Below are positions 27,411-36,893 of a DNA stretch of 64,000 nt, piece by piece; the first letter of the stretch is position 1, and each line of letters begins with the position of its first letter. The translations under genes were made by a program, and so were the position numbers. Under the pieces are notes generated by a model that saw only the letters and a program-made list of their open reading frames with translations, ran no database searches and had not been told where the DNA came from. The stretch spans positions 2,194,090-2,258,089 of the forward strand of contig CM001438.1 in the NCBI GenBank assembly GCA_000244995.1. The letters run 5' to 3'. The stretch comes from Burkholderiales bacterium JOSHI_001. GTDB lineage: Bacteria; Pseudomonadota; Gammaproteobacteria; Burkholderiales; Burkholderiaceae_C.

Positions 27411-28625
27411 TCAGGCCGCCGTCGCGGCGCGGCGCGCAGCGCCCGATTCTGCGCGCCCCACGGTCAGCGCCAGCACCAGGCCCAGCCCGGCGGCACCGGC
27501 CATCACCCAGCGCGCGCTGCTCCACTGGCCACTGGCGCTGACCACCGCGGCGATGAGCGGCGTGCCGACGAACTGGCCCATCTGTCCGCACTGCATGTAC
27601 AGCCCTTGCAGCGTGCCGATCTGCTGCGGCGTGTGCGCCAGCCGGGCCGAGGACGACATCACCGACGAGGGGATCAGCCCGCCGATGAAGGACAGGAACA
27701 CGCACAGCGCATATCGCAGGCCGTCCGGCAGCGCCTCGCTGAACAGGCCGATGGCGCACAGCCCGGTGCAGCCCTGGGCCACGGCCAGCAGCAGCCCGCG
27801 CGGCAGGCCCCGCTGCAGCAAGGCGCCGCCCAGCAGGTTGCCGGGCACGTTGGCCAGCACCATCACGCAGCTGAGTGCCACCACCGGCCCGGTGGCCAGG
27901 CCGCGCTGCTCGATCAGGAAGGTGGGCAGCCAGACGATCAATGCAAAGTGCTGCACCGTCCAGGCGCCGAAACACAGGCCCAGCAACCAGGGCAGGGGCT
28001 GGCGCAGGGCGGCGATGCCACCGCCCGCGGACGGGGCCGTGGCGGGCGGCAGGGCATAGTGCCGGCGCTGGCTCCAGGTCAGGGCGGCGGCGGCCAACAG
28101 GGCCCCGGCGGTGGCCACCCACAGCCCGCGCCAGCCGGCGGCTGGCAGCAACCAGGGTGCGCCGGCCATGGCCAGGCCCACGCCGGCGGGCAGGTAGCCG
28201 CTCCACACGCCCAGTGCGAAACGGCGGTCGCGGTCTGCGGCTGCGGCACTGATGAGCGCCGGCCCGGCCACCGCCACGGCCACGAAGCCGGCACCTTCCA
28301 CCACCCGGCAGGCCAGCAGCCAGCTGCCATTGGCGTGGGCCAGGCTGGCCAGTGACGCCGCCGCGCCCAGCAGCAGGCCCGCCAGCACCAGCCGCAGTGC
28401 ACCGAAACGCCCCACCTGCAGGCCGATGACCGTGGCCAGGGTCACGGCCACGGTGTTCAGCGCCGACTGCACCCAACCGGCCTGCACCAGCGACAGGCCC
28501 AGTTCCTGGCGCAGCAGCGGCAGCGCCAGCGGCACCTTGCCCACGTTCATGGCCCCGGCCACACCGCACAGTGCTGCGGCGCCCACGGCCAGCCAAGGCG
28601 TTGGCGCGGCGCCGGATCGGTTCAA
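27411..28625 (-). CDS. Major facilitator superfamily transporter
   Basis: 404-residue carrier with about 12 membrane helices, beginning [20 protein letters not shown]. It has Arg-rich cytoplasmic loops between helices 2-3 ([13 protein letters not shown]) and 8-9 ([17 protein letters not shown]). It resembles the CynX/NarK-like MFS group; the substrate is unknown. The frame has no ATG near the family start; the best initiation codon is the TTG at 28625, which overlaps the queF stop as TTGA, suggesting coupled translation. Alternative starts inside queF exist but have no family support. Confidence 0.82.
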   Translation of the reverse strand: MNRSGAAPTPWLAVGAAALCGVAGAMNVGKVPLALPLLRQELGLSLVQAGWVQSALNTVAVTLATVIGLQVGRFGALRLVLAGLLLGAAASLASLAHANGSWLLACRVVEGAGFVAVAVAGPALISAAAADRDRRFALGVWSGYLPAGVGLAMAGAPWLLPAAGWRGLWVATAGALLAAAALTWSQRRHYALPPATAPSAGGGIAALRQPLPWLLGLCFGAWTVQHFALIVWLPTFLIEQRGLATGPVVALSCVMVLANVPGNLLGGALLQRGLPRGLLLAVAQGCTGLCAIGLFSEALPDGLRYALCVFLSFIGGLIPSSVMSSSARLAHTPQQIGTLQGLYMQCGQMGQFVGTPLIAAVVSASGQWSSARWVMAGAAGLGLVLALTVGRAESGAARRAATAA

Positions 28626-29086
28626 GCCAACAGGCCGGTGGCGTTGCCGTGTGCCGGCAGGTCCACCCGCGGCGCGGGCTTCCAGCCCTTCTGGCGGTGT
28701 TCGGACACCACATTGGTGTAGATGCCCCCGCGCACATACCACTTGGCGGTGATGCGGATGAAGCGCGGCTGGGTGGCCTTCACGATGTCGTCCAGGATGG
28801 TGTTGGTCACCTTCTCGTGGAAGGCGCCTTCGTCGCGGTAGCTCCAGAAGTACATCTTCAGGCTCTTCAGTTCCACGCACAGCTTGTCGGCAATCATGTC
28901 GATCGTGAAGTGCGCGAAATCGGGCTGGCCGGTCAGCGGGCAGTGGCAGGTGAACTCGGGCACCTGGAACTGGATGACGTAGTCGCGCTCGGGCGCCGGG
29001 TTGGGGAACACATGCAGTTCCTTGGACGGGGCGGACGGCGGCGTGGCGGGGGCTTCGCGGCGCTTGGGGGAGGGCTTGGTGGCCAT
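28622..29086 (-). CDS. queF: NADPH-dependent 7-cyano-7-deazaguanine reductase
   Basis: 154-residue type 1 QueF that reduces preQ0 to preQ1 in queuosine synthesis. Active-site elements are the nucleophilic Cys and following Asp in [15 protein letters not shown] and the QueF motif [20 protein letters not shown]. After an N-terminal tail of about 25 residues rich in Pro/Ala/Ser, the T-fold begins at [11 protein letters not shown]. The ATG at 29086 is the start; a longer frame goes to 29149. It is divergent from smc and coupled to the MFS gene. Confidence 0.95.
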   Translation of the reverse strand: MATKPSPKRREAPATPPSAPSKELHVFPNPAPERDYVIQFQVPEFTCHCPLTGQPDFAHFTIDMIADKLCVELKSLKMYFWSYRDEGAFHEKVTNTILDDIVKATQPRFIRITAKWYVRGGIYTNVVSEHRQKGWKPAPRVDLPAHGNATGLLA

Positions 29087-29237
29087 GGGAAACAGGGTGT
29101 GGCAAACCGGGCTGGGAGAGGGCGCGATGGTATCATCCGGCCCGCTCAACGCCCTGCAAGAAGAGGCGTTTTATCAATCAAATCAAGCACTTGCGTGAAC
29201 CCTGCTGTGCTGCAGGCGTTCCACGCGGCGGCCGCCC

Positions 29238-32200
29238 ATGCGCCTGAACCAGATCAAGCTTTCCGGCTTCAAGTCCTTCGCCGAACCCACCACCTTCCAG
29301 TTGCCGGGCCAGCGCGTGGGCGTGGTGGGCCCCAACGGCTGCGGCAAGTCCAACATCATGGACGCGGTGCGCTGGGTGCTGGGCGAAAGCAAGGCCAGCG
29401 AACTGCGTGGCGAAAGCATGCAGGACGTCATCTTCAACGGCAGCGGCAACCGCAAACCCGCCAGCCGCGCCAGCGTGGAGCTGGTGTTCAGCAACGAAGA
29501 CGCGCGCGCCGGCGGCCAGTGGAACCAGTTCACCGAAATCGCGGTGAAGCGGGTCCTCACCCGCGACGGCACCAGCAGCTACTACATCAACAACCAGCCG
29601 GTGCGCCGGCGCGACGTGCAGGACGTGTTCCTGGGCACCGGCCTGGGGCCGCGTGCCTACGCCATCATCGGCCAGGGCACCATCAGCCGCATCATCGAGA
29701 GCAAGCCCGAAGAGCTGCGCCTCTTCCTGGAAGAAGCCGCGGGCGTCTCGAAGTACAAGGAACGCCGCCGCGAGACCGAGAACCGGCTGAAGGACACGCG
29801 CGAAAACCTCACCCGCGTGGAAGACATCCTGCGCGAGCTGAACAACAACCTGGAAAAGCTCGAGAAACAGGCCGAGGTGGCCACCCGGTACCGCGCCCTG
29901 CAGGACAGCGGCACGCTGAAGCTGCACCAGCTGTGGTTCCTGAAGCACCGCGACGCGGCGGCCGAAGAAGACCGGGTGAAGAAGGCCCACGCGGAAGCGG
30001 TGAACGCGCTGGAAGGCCGCCTGGCCGAGTTGCGCCACGTGGAGGCCGAACTCGAAACCGTGCGCCAGGCCCACTACGGCGCCAGCGACAAGCTGCATGG
30101 CGCGCAGGGCTTCCTGGCCGAAGCGGCGCTGGAGGTCAGCCGCCTGGAAGAGCGCATCCGCTACGTGGTGGAAGGCCGCCAGCGGGTTCAGCAGCGCCTG
30201 GTGGACCTGAAGGCCCAGAACGACCAGTGGGACGAGCGCCGCGTGTCGGCCGCCGACGAGCTGGAATCCATCGCCGAACAGATCGCCGCGGCCGATGAGC
30301 AGGCCCAGACCCTGGCCGCGCAGGCCGAAGAGCAGCAACTGAAGCTGCCCGACTTCGAAGACGCCGTTCGTGCCGCGCAGGCCAAGGCCAACCAGCAGCG
30401 CAGCCAGGTGGTGGAAGTTCAGCAGCAGATCCAGCTGCTGGCCGCCGAAAGCCGCAACATCGACGAGCAGAGCAAGGCGCTGCAGCAGCGCCGCGAACGC
30501 CTGGCCAGCGAAAGCCGGTCGCTCGCCACGCCCGACAGCCAGCGCCTGGCCGACCTGACGCAACAACTGGCCGGCGCCGACGAGGCCAAGGAAACGACCG
30601 AAGCGCGCTTGCACCAGTTGCAGGACGACACCCCGCTGCTGGAAGACCAGCGCCGGGCCGCGCAGGAAGCGGTGAACACCGAATCGGGCAAGCAGGCCGA
30701 CATCAGCGCCCGCCTGTCGGCCCTGCGCGCCTTGCAGGACAAGGTGCAGACGGAAGGCAAGTTGAAGCCCTGGCTGGCCGGCCATGGCCTGGACAGCCTG
30801 CAGGGCCTGTGGACGAAAGTGCACATCGAAGCCGGCTGGGAAACCGCACTGGAAGCCGCGCTGCGCGAGCGCCTGTCCGCGCTGGCGGTGGGCCGCATCG
30901 ACACCGTGCGCGCTTTCGCGGCCGACCCGCCGCCCGCCAAGCTGGCCTTCTATTCCTTGCCACAGGCGGCGATCGCCAACACGCACCAGACCCTGTCGCG
31001 CCTGAGTGACCTGCTGCGCCTGGGCGACGCCGGCCTGACCGCGCTGCTGAACGACTGGCTGGAAGGCGTGTACACCGCCGCCAGCATCGACGAAGCCCTG
31101 GCCAACCGCGGCAAGCTCACGCACGGTGAAGTGATCATGACCCGCGAGGGCCATGCCGTCAGCCAGTTCGCGGTGAGTTTCTACGCGCCCGATTCCGAAC
31201 AGGCCGGCATGCTGGCCCGCGCCCAGGAAATTGAGAACCTGGAACGCCAGCAGCGCGCCCAGGCGCTGATTGCCGACGAAGCCCGCAGTGCCCTGGTGCG
31301 CCTGGAAGCCGCGTGCACCGACGCGCAAATGCGCCTGGTGGCCGCGCGCCGCGAAGCCGCCGAGGCGCAGGCCCGTGCCCACCAGCTGCACGTGGAACAC
31401 CTGCAGTTGTCGCAACAGGCCCAGGCCACGCAGCAGCGCAAGGGCCAGCTGGACGAAGAAGCGGCCGAGCTGGACGCGCAACTGGAGGCCTTCAGCGAAC
31501 GCCGCGCCACCGGCGAGGCCCGCTTCGAAGAGCTGGACATGCAGCTGGCCACCACCCAGGAGCGCCACGCCGAGCTGGACGAAGCCGTCATCAATGCCGA
31601 CCGCGCCCTGGCCGCTGCCCGCGAACAGGGGCGGGGCCTGGAGCGTCAGGCGCAAGAAGCGCAGTTCCAGAGTCGCAGCCTGGCCGCGCGTCGGAGCGAG
31701 TTGCAACGCAGCATCGAAACCGCGGCCCAGCAGGTGCAGACCAATGCCCAGACCACCCTGGCGCTGGAGCAGGAACTGGGCAGCCTGAACGACGCCGCCG
31801 CCCAGGCCGGCCTGCAGACCGCGCTGGCCTTGAAGCTGGAGCGGGAAGCCGCGCTGGCCGCCACCCGCAGCGAGTACGACGACCTGACCACCAAGCTGAA
31901 AGCCGCCGACGAGCAGCGCCTGAGCTTCGAGCGCAGCCTGGACCCGCTGCGCGAGCAGCTCACCAAGCTGCAACTGGAAGAGCAGGCCGCGGCGCTGGGC
32001 GGCGCCCAGTACCTGGAACAGCTCACCGCCGCCGGTGTGGACATGGCCGCACTGGGCCAGGGCATCGACGACGGCCAGGTCAAGCTGTGGGGCCTGCAGA
32101 CCGAGATCGACCGCATCAACAAGGAAATTGCCGCCTTGGGCGCGGTGAACCTGGCCGCGCTGGACGAACTGACCGCGTCGCGTGAACGCAAGGGCTTCCT

Positions 32201-32753
32201 GGACGCGCAGAACGCCGACCTGATGGATGCGATGAACACGCTGGAAGACGCCATCCACAAGATCGACCTGGAAACCCGCGACCTGCTGCTGGGCACCTTC
32301 AACCAGGTGAACGAGGGCTTCGGCCGTATGTTCCCCACGCTGTTCGGCGGCGGCAATGCCCGGCTGGTGATGACCGGTGACGAGATCCTGGACGCCGGCG
32401 TGCAGGTGATGGCCCAGCCGCCGGGCAAGAAGAACAGCACCATCCACCTGCTGTCCGGAGGTGAGAAGGCGCTGACCGCCATCGCCCTGGTGTTCGCCAT
32501 CTTCCAGCTGAACCCGGCACCGTTCTGCCTGCTGGACGAGGTGGACGCGCCGCTGGACGACGCCAACACCGAGCGCTATTCCAAGCTGGTGAGCGAGATG
32601 AGCGCGGGCACGCAGTTCCTGTTCATCAGCCACAACAAGATCGCGATGGAAATGGCCGAGCAGCTGATCGGCGTGACCATGCAGGAACAGGGCGTCTCGC
32701 GCATCGTGGCGGTGGACATGGACGCAGCGGTCAGCCTGGTCGAGGCGGCATGA
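29238..32753 (+). CDS. smc: Chromosome segregation protein SMC
   Basis: 1171-residue SMC ATPase that organises and segregates the chromosome with ScpA/ScpB. The N-terminal head has MRLNQIKLSGFKSF and Walker A VVGPNGCGKSNIMDA. Two long coiled coils (about residues 165-500 and 660-1000, rich in Ala/Glu/Gln) flank a hinge at about 500-660. The C-terminal head has the signature LLSGGEKALTAIALV and Walker B CLLDEVDAPLDD. Length is typical. The gene is followed after 67 bases by zipA. A 6-base stem (29148-29170) lies in the leader but its role is unclear. Confidence 0.97.
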   Translation: MRLNQIKLSGFKSFAEPTTFQLPGQRVGVVGPNGCGKSNIMDAVRWVLGESKASELRGESMQDVIFNGSGNRKPASRASVELVFSNEDARAGGQWNQFTEIAVKRVLTRDGTSSYYINNQPVRRRDVQDVFLGTGLGPRAYAIIGQGTISRIIESKPEELRLFLEEAAGVSKYKERRRETENRLKDTRENLTRVEDILRELNNNLEKLEKQAEVATRYRALQDSGTLKLHQLWFLKHRDAAAEEDRVKKAHAEAVNALEGRLAELRHVEAELETVRQAHYGASDKLHGAQGFLAEAALEVSRLEERIRYVVEGRQRVQQRLVDLKAQNDQWDERRVSAADELESIAEQIAAADEQAQTLAAQAEEQQLKLPDFEDAVRAAQAKANQQRSQVVEVQQQIQLLAAESRNIDEQSKALQQRRERLASESRSLATPDSQRLADLTQQLAGADEAKETTEARLHQLQDDTPLLEDQRRAAQEAVNTESGKQADISARLSALRALQDKVQTEGKLKPWLAGHGLDSLQGLWTKVHIEAGWETALEAALRERLSALAVGRIDTVRAFAADPPPAKLAFYSLPQAAIANTHQTLSRLSDLLRLGDAGLTALLNDWLEGVYTAASIDEALANRGKLTHGEVIMTREGHAVSQFAVSFYAPDSEQAGMLARAQEIENLERQQRAQALIADEARSALVRLEAACTDAQMRLVAARREAAEAQARAHQLHVEHLQLSQQAQATQQRKGQLDEEAAELDAQLEAFSERRATGEARFEELDMQLATTQERHAELDEAVINADRALAAAREQGRGLERQAQEAQFQSRSLAARRSELQRSIETAAQQVQTNAQTTLALEQELGSLNDAAAQAGLQTALALKLEREAALAATRSEYDDLTTKLKAADEQRLSFERSLDPLREQLTKLQLEEQAAALGGAQYLEQLTAAGVDMAALGQGIDDGQVKLWGLQTEIDRINKEIAALGAVNLAALDELTASRERKGFLDAQNADLMDAMNTLEDAIHKIDLETRDLLLGTFNQVNEGFGRMFPTLFGGGNARLVMTGDEILDAGVQVMAQPPGKKNSTIHLLSGGEKALTAIALVFAIFQLNPAPFCLLDEVDAPLDDANTERYSKLVSEMSAGTQFLFISHNKIAMEMAEQLIGVTMQEQGVSRIVAVDMDAAVSLVEAA

Positions 32754-32820
32754 GCGGCGAGGGTTTCCCAAGCGCGAATTCCCGCCTGGCGGGACCGCGC
32801 GCAGCGCCTAGGGTGCACCA

Positions 32821-33873
32821 GTGAGTCTGACGGTGTCGCTGGCCTTGCTGGCCGTGGCCGTGCTGCTCGGGCTGCTGGCCCAGGGCTGGTGGTCGGCCCG
32901 CAAGTCCGGCCCTCGCCAGCCCGATGTGGCGCAGCCGCAAGCCGAGCGCCAAGACCCGACGATGGATGCCGCCGCGCCGGATGCCAGCGCGGTGGCCGCC
33001 GACGACGCCGGGCCGGCCTTTGGTGAACTGCGCGTGCCGCCCACGCGCCGCGGTGCACGGCTGGACGCGTTGATCGACATCATCGCGCCGCTCACGCTGG
33101 AAGCACCGGTCACCGGCGAGCATGTGCTGGCGCACCTGCCGGCGTCGCGCCGCGCCGGCACCAAGCCCTTCCTCATCGAGGGCCTGGACACCGAAACCGG
33201 CGAATGGGGCCAGCCGGTGGCCAATGCGCGCTACGGCGAATTCCAGGCCGGCGTGCAGATGGCCAACCGCAGCGGGGCGCTGAACGAGATCGAATACTCC
33301 GAGTTCGCGCAGAAGGTGCAGGACTTCGCCGAAGCCATCGGCGCCATGCCCGAGTTGCCCGACATGCTGGACGCGGTGGCGCGCGCGCGAGAACTGGACG
33401 GCTTTGCCAGCGCGCACGACGCCCAGTTGGCCATCACGCTGCGCGCCAATTCGGTGGCCTGGAGCGTGGGCTACATCCAGCAGTGCGCGGCCCGCCACGG
33501 CTTCATCCCGGGCGCGGTGGCGGGCAAGCTGGTTCTGCCTTCGCCCGATGCGGGCGAGCCACCGCTGTTGACCCTGGCCTTCGACGCCCAGGCCGCGCTG
33601 GCCGAGGACCCGCACATTGCCGCGGTGCGCGAGGTGGTGCTGTGGCTGGACGTGCCGCAGTCACCCGAAAGCGCCGAACCCTTCCCGGCCTGGCAGCAGT
33701 CGGCGCGAGCGCTGTGCGACGACATGGACGCCACCGCGGTGGACGACCAGGGCGCGCCGGTCACGCTGCACGCCTTTGCCAACATCGGCCAGGAACTGCA
33801 GCAGCTGTACCAGACCCTGGCCGCGCGCGACTTCACGGCCGGCTCGGCCGTGGCGCGCCGTCTGTTTTCCTAG
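32821..33873 (+). CDS. zipA: Cell division protein ZipA
   Basis: 350-residue protein with a single N-terminal membrane anchor (SLTVSLALLAVAVLLGLLAQ) followed by a variable Pro/Ala/Asp-rich linker. The C-terminal FtsZ-binding domain (about residues 210-345) begins near FASAHDAQLAITLRANSVAW. It tethers FtsZ to the inner membrane. The start is a GTG at 32821. In Burkholderiales zipA usually sits between smc and ligA; here smc precedes it, but ligA begins only at 42064. Confidence 0.88.
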   Translation: MSLTVSLALLAVAVLLGLLAQGWWSARKSGPRQPDVAQPQAERQDPTMDAAAPDASAVAADDAGPAFGELRVPPTRRGARLDALIDIIAPLTLEAPVTGEHVLAHLPASRRAGTKPFLIEGLDTETGEWGQPVANARYGEFQAGVQMANRSGALNEIEYSEFAQKVQDFAEAIGAMPELPDMLDAVARARELDGFASAHDAQLAITLRANSVAWSVGYIQQCAARHGFIPGAVAGKLVLPSPDAGEPPLLTLAFDAQAALAEDPHIAAVREVVLWLDVPQSPESAEPFPAWQQSARALCDDMDATAVDDQGAPVTLHAFANIGQELQQLYQTLAARDFTAGSAVARRLFS

Positions 33874-33891
33874 GCCGGCCGGGCCGGCCTA
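33871..33891. terminator. Palindrome spanning two convergent stop codons
   Basis: TAGGCCGGC-CGG-GCCGGCCTA, a perfect 9-base-pair stem. Its outer bases are the TAG stop of zipA and, on the other strand, the TAG stop of the HbpS/GlcG-like gene. There is no T run on either side. It could act as a bidirectional terminator or transcription roadblock between the two genes. Confidence 0.5.
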
Positions 33892-34380
33892 CTTGGCGGC
33901 CAGGCTGTCGGTGCCAGCCTTGGCCACCACGCCGTCCTGCTCGGCACTGCCGCCGGACACCCCGATGGCGCCGATGATCTTGCCGTCCACCACCAGCGGC
34001 AGGCCGCCTTCCACCGCATTGGCGTTGCGCAGTGTCAGCACCCGCAGGCCGGCGCCGCCACCGGCCACCGCGTCCTGGAACACCTTGGTCGGCCGGCGGT
34101 ACATGGCGGCCGACACCGCCTTGTCCTGGGCCACCGCGATGCTGGCGGTCTGGGTGTTGTCCATGCGCTCGAAGGCCACCAACTGGCCCGCGGTGTCCAC
34201 CACCGCCACCGCCATCGGCAGGTTCTGCTTGCGCGCGTCGGCCAATGCGGCGGCGAGCACCTTGCGGGCCTGTTCATGGTTCACGTTGGCGCCGTACTGC
34301 GGCACCTGCGCGGCCGCTGTGCCGGCCAGGCCGCACAGCAAGGTGAAGGCCGCCAGGTGGGCAAGGCGAAGAACGGACAT
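33889..34380 (-). CDS. Exported HbpS/GlcG-like (DUF336) protein
   Basis: 163-residue protein with a signal peptide (AHLAAFTLLCGLAGTAAAQ). The mature part is a GlcG/HbpS domain: INH-type helix NHEQARKVLAAALADARKQN, strand MAVAVVDTAGQLVAFERMDN and the glycine-rich end GGLPLVVDGKIIGAIGVSGG. Some members bind haem (HbpS), others accompany glycolate or propanediol genes; nothing here decides. GGAG lies 6 bases upstream of the ATG at 34380. It is the last gene of the minus-strand block that separates zipA and ligA. Confidence 0.88.
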   Translation of the reverse strand: MSVLRLAHLAAFTLLCGLAGTAAAQVPQYGANVNHEQARKVLAAALADARKQNLPMAVAVVDTAGQLVAFERMDNTQTASIAVAQDKAVSAAMYRRPTKVFQDAVAGGGAGLRVLTLRNANAVEGGLPLVVDGKIIGAIGVSGGSAEQDGVVAKAGTDSLAAK

Positions 34381-34451
34381 GGGCATCTCCAAGGAAAGTG
34401 GGGGGCCCGAGGATAGGGGCCCGCGCCGCCGCGAAGGGGCAGGGATTGACC

Positions 34452-35969
34452 TCAGACGCCGCGCCGCCGCCGTGCCAGCAAGCCCAGCAGGGCCAGGCCG
34501 GCTGCGAAACTGGCCCAGGTGGCGGGTTCGGGCACGGCCGCGAACATGTAGACCAGGCCGCCGGCGCCGTTGGCCGGGCTGTTGGTCACCAGCGCGTAGA
34601 TCTCGCCCGAAGCGTCTTCACCGAAGCCGTGCACGGTCAGCCCGTTCGGCAGCTTGCCGTCGTTGAACTGCGGCAGCAGGAATTCCTTGATCTCGCCCGT
34701 CACCAGGTCGGCGTAGAACAGACGCCCGTCCACCCTCGGCGGCGCGTTGCGCAGCGCCAGGTCGCCGAACACGTACTTGCCGTACAGATCGGGGATGTCG
34801 TCACCGCGGTAGACGAAGCCACCGGTGATGGAGATGCCGTCCTGGTGGTCGTACTGCAGCGTGCCCAGCGTGCCGGTGATGGGGTCGATCAGCCCGGCCG
34901 GGCTGCCCGGGCTGTTGCCGGCCAGGCTGCCGGCGGTCAGCGGACCGGCGCCATCGGGGTCGGTCCGGTTGAAGAGGTAGGTGCCTTCCTTGACCGCCCA
35001 GCCGTAGTTGCCACCGGCCACGATGCGGTTGATTTCTTCGATGTTGTTCTGCCCCACGTCGGCCAGGATCAGGTCGCCGTGGCCGCCCAGGTCGGTGCGG
35101 TCGAAGGCGAAGCGGTAGGGGTTGCGCAGGCCCAATGCGAAGGTTTCCTTCACCTGGCCGGCACCCTGGAAGGGGTTGGTCACCGGAATGCGGTACTGGC
35201 CGTTGGCACTGACCGCATCGGCGCTGCCGCCGGTGAGCGTGGGGCTCAGCGGGTCAAAGCGCAGCATCTTGCCCAGCGGCGTGGACAGGTTCTGCGCATT
35301 GCCACCGGGTTCCAGGTGGCTGGGGCCCACGTCGTTGGCATTGCCGCCATCGCCCACCCCCAGGTACAGGTAGCGGTCCGGCCCGAAGGCGATGGTGCCG
35401 CCGTTGTGGTTGCCGGCGTTCTTGCCGAAGGAAATGACCTCGCGCCGCGAGTTCGGGTCCACCACGCCGTTGTTCATCTTCCACTCGGCCACCACGTTCT
35501 TGTAGTTCTGCACCGCGCCGTTCGGTGCCGCGAAGGTGGCGCCGCTGCCCAGCGCTTCGCTGTGGTAGGTGTACAGCGTGCCGAAGCCCGCGCTGCCGGC
35601 CTTGTTGAAGTCGGGGTGGAAGGCCAGGCCCAGCAAACCGCGCTCGTCGTTGGCGTTGGTGGGCACCAGCGGCGGCGACACCAGGGTGCGCAGGTCGGCC
35701 GCCGGGCTGGCCAGCAGGCTGCCGTTCTCGATCACGCGCAGCAGGCCGTTCTGCTCCACCACGTACAGCCGGCTGGGGTCGCCCGGGGCGAAGGTGGCGT
35801 AGTCGGGCGCGGACAGGCCGCTGGCGATGGTGTTCAACTGCACCGCGATGTTGCCCTTGGGGATGGAGGGCAACACGTCGGCGGGCTGGGCCTGGGCCCA
35901 TGTGCACAGGCCCAACATCGCCGAGGCGATGGTGGTGCGCAGGCCGAGAACTGGAATGCGGCAATTCAT
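34452..35969 (-). CDS. PQQ-type sugar dehydrogenase domain with PEP-CTERM anchor
   Basis: 505-residue exported protein. After a signal peptide (residues 1-28, ending WAQAQ) comes a six-bladed glucose/sorbosone dehydrogenase-like beta propeller: ERGLLGLAFHPDF, GNHNGGTIAFGPDRYLYLGV, GDGGNANDVG, LGLRNPYRFAFD and GGNYGWAVKEG are the known family signatures, including the catalytic-His region. The C-terminus is a PEP-CTERM sorting signal: VPEPATW, a hydrophobic helix, then ARRRR. Exosortase should cut at the PEP motif; no exosortase is in the window. It probably acts outside the cell on sugars or polysaccharide ends (inference). Strong RBS-like GGAG precedes the ATG. Confidence 0.9.
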   Translation of the reverse strand: MNCRIPVLGLRTTIASAMLGLCTWAQAQPADVLPSIPKGNIAVQLNTIASGLSAPDYATFAPGDPSRLYVVEQNGLLRVIENGSLLASPAADLRTLVSPPLVPTNANDERGLLGLAFHPDFNKAGSAGFGTLYTYHSEALGSGATFAAPNGAVQNYKNVVAEWKMNNGVVDPNSRREVISFGKNAGNHNGGTIAFGPDRYLYLGVGDGGNANDVGPSHLEPGGNAQNLSTPLGKMLRFDPLSPTLTGGSADAVSANGQYRIPVTNPFQGAGQVKETFALGLRNPYRFAFDRTDLGGHGDLILADVGQNNIEEINRIVAGGNYGWAVKEGTYLFNRTDPDGAGPLTAGSLAGNSPGSPAGLIDPITGTLGTLQYDHQDGISITGGFVYRGDDIPDLYGKYVFGDLALRNAPPRVDGRLFYADLVTGEIKEFLLPQFNDGKLPNGLTVHGFGEDASGEIYALVTNSPANGAGGLVYMFAAVPEPATWASFAAGLALLGLLARRRRGV

Positions 35970-36032
35970 GGTGGGGCTCCTTGCAGCAAAAGGGCGAAAA
36001 CCGGGCAGCCACGGCGGGCCGCCGGGTACCGT

Positions 36033-36710
36033 TCACGTGCGCGCGTTGCGGCGCCTCAGCACGACCAGGCCGGCCATGCCGCCCATCAGCAACCATGCCG
36101 AGGCCGGCTCTGGAATGGCGGCCACGGCGCTGACGTTGTCGATGCCCAGCACGGCGGTGATGGCCGGGCCAGGAAACACGGGATCCACGGCGTGGATCAG
36201 TCGCAACTGCGTCACCTGGGCCAGCGCCGCGGCCGCCGGTCCGGCCAGGTCCTGCGGCAGCACCGAGAACTGGAAGCTGCGCCAGCCGCTGTTGGCGGGC
36301 AGCAGCAGGAACTGGGTCGTGACGGCCCTGGTCAGCGTGTCCTTTTCCAGGAGCAGGCGCAGCGACAGGTCGGTGCTGCCCAGGTTGTTCAGGTCCAGGC
36401 TGATGGCGCCGACCGAAGCGGCCAGGTAGTCACCGTCCCAACTGTCTGGTGCCAGCAACACCAGGCGGCTGCCCGCACCGGCACCGCCACTGGAACTGGT
36501 CTGGAGGAATGCATCGCCCGTGCCACCCGGCCCGCCGGACGGCATCAACTGAACTGGAACGATGTTGCCTGCGCCGTTGGACCAGGTGGTGCTGGCCCCG
36601 GAGAAGGTTTCCACCTGGCCCGGAACGACGGCATGTGCACTCCACGCCAAGCTGGCCAAGGCGGCTCCCGCCGCCCACCTGCTGAACAACCCTTCACGTC
36701 GGACCTGCAT
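36033..36710 (-). CDS. PEP-CTERM sorted exported protein of unknown function
   Basis: 225-residue protein with a signal peptide (AAGALASLAWSAHAV type, residues 1-27), a beta-rich mature region that may be a lectin-like or DUF-type sandwich (FSGASTTWSNG near the start; DSWDGDYLAASVGAISLDL in the middle) and a PEP-CTERM tail: IPEPASAWLLMGG, hydrophobic helix, RRRNAR. It is the second PEP-CTERM protein here, 63 bases upstream of the sugar dehydrogenase-like gene on the same strand. Function unknown; possibly an envelope or biofilm-matrix component. Confidence 0.82.
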   Translation of the reverse strand: MQVRREGLFSRWAAGAALASLAWSAHAVVPGQVETFSGASTTWSNGAGNIVPVQLMPSGGPGGTGDAFLQTSSSGGAGAGSRLVLLAPDSWDGDYLAASVGAISLDLNNLGSTDLSLRLLLEKDTLTRAVTTQFLLLPANSGWRSFQFSVLPQDLAGPAAAALAQVTQLRLIHAVDPVFPGPAITAVLGIDNVSAVAAIPEPASAWLLMGGMAGLVVLRRRNART

Positions 36711-36840
36711 GCCGTGCTCCTGTGCGGTGTTGTTGTGGCGCCCAGGTCGCAAAGGCCTGGGGCGTGGACTGCCGGGTATACGCCGCGCGGCGCCTGGCTA
36801 TTCCGCGGCCCTTGGCGCAACAGGGTCTTGGCACGGGCGC

Positions 36841-36869
36841 AAAAAAAAGGCGCCGCATTGCGGCGCCTT
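36841..36869 (-). terminator. Rho-independent terminator after the GGDEF-EAL gene
   Basis: On the minus strand AAGGCGCCGC-AAT-GCGGCGCCTT, a 10-base-pair stem, ends in eight T residues (36841-36848 on the plus strand are all A). It lies 25 bases after the stop of the GGDEF-EAL gene and isolates it from the PEP-CTERM genes. Confidence 0.85.
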
Positions 36870-36893
36870 GGGGCGGGTCGGGGTGGGGCCCGT

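Noticed and set aside
29148-29170. Terminator or small RNA between queF and smc
   Set aside because: AACGCC/GGCGTT is only a 6-base stem with an 11-base loop, and both flanking genes are transcribed away from it; no supporting signal was found.
29178-32771. A 1197-residue minus-strand open frame
   Set aside because: Mirror image of smc. The Ala/Glu-rich coiled-coil codons read in reverse avoid stops; no motif or family pattern appears.
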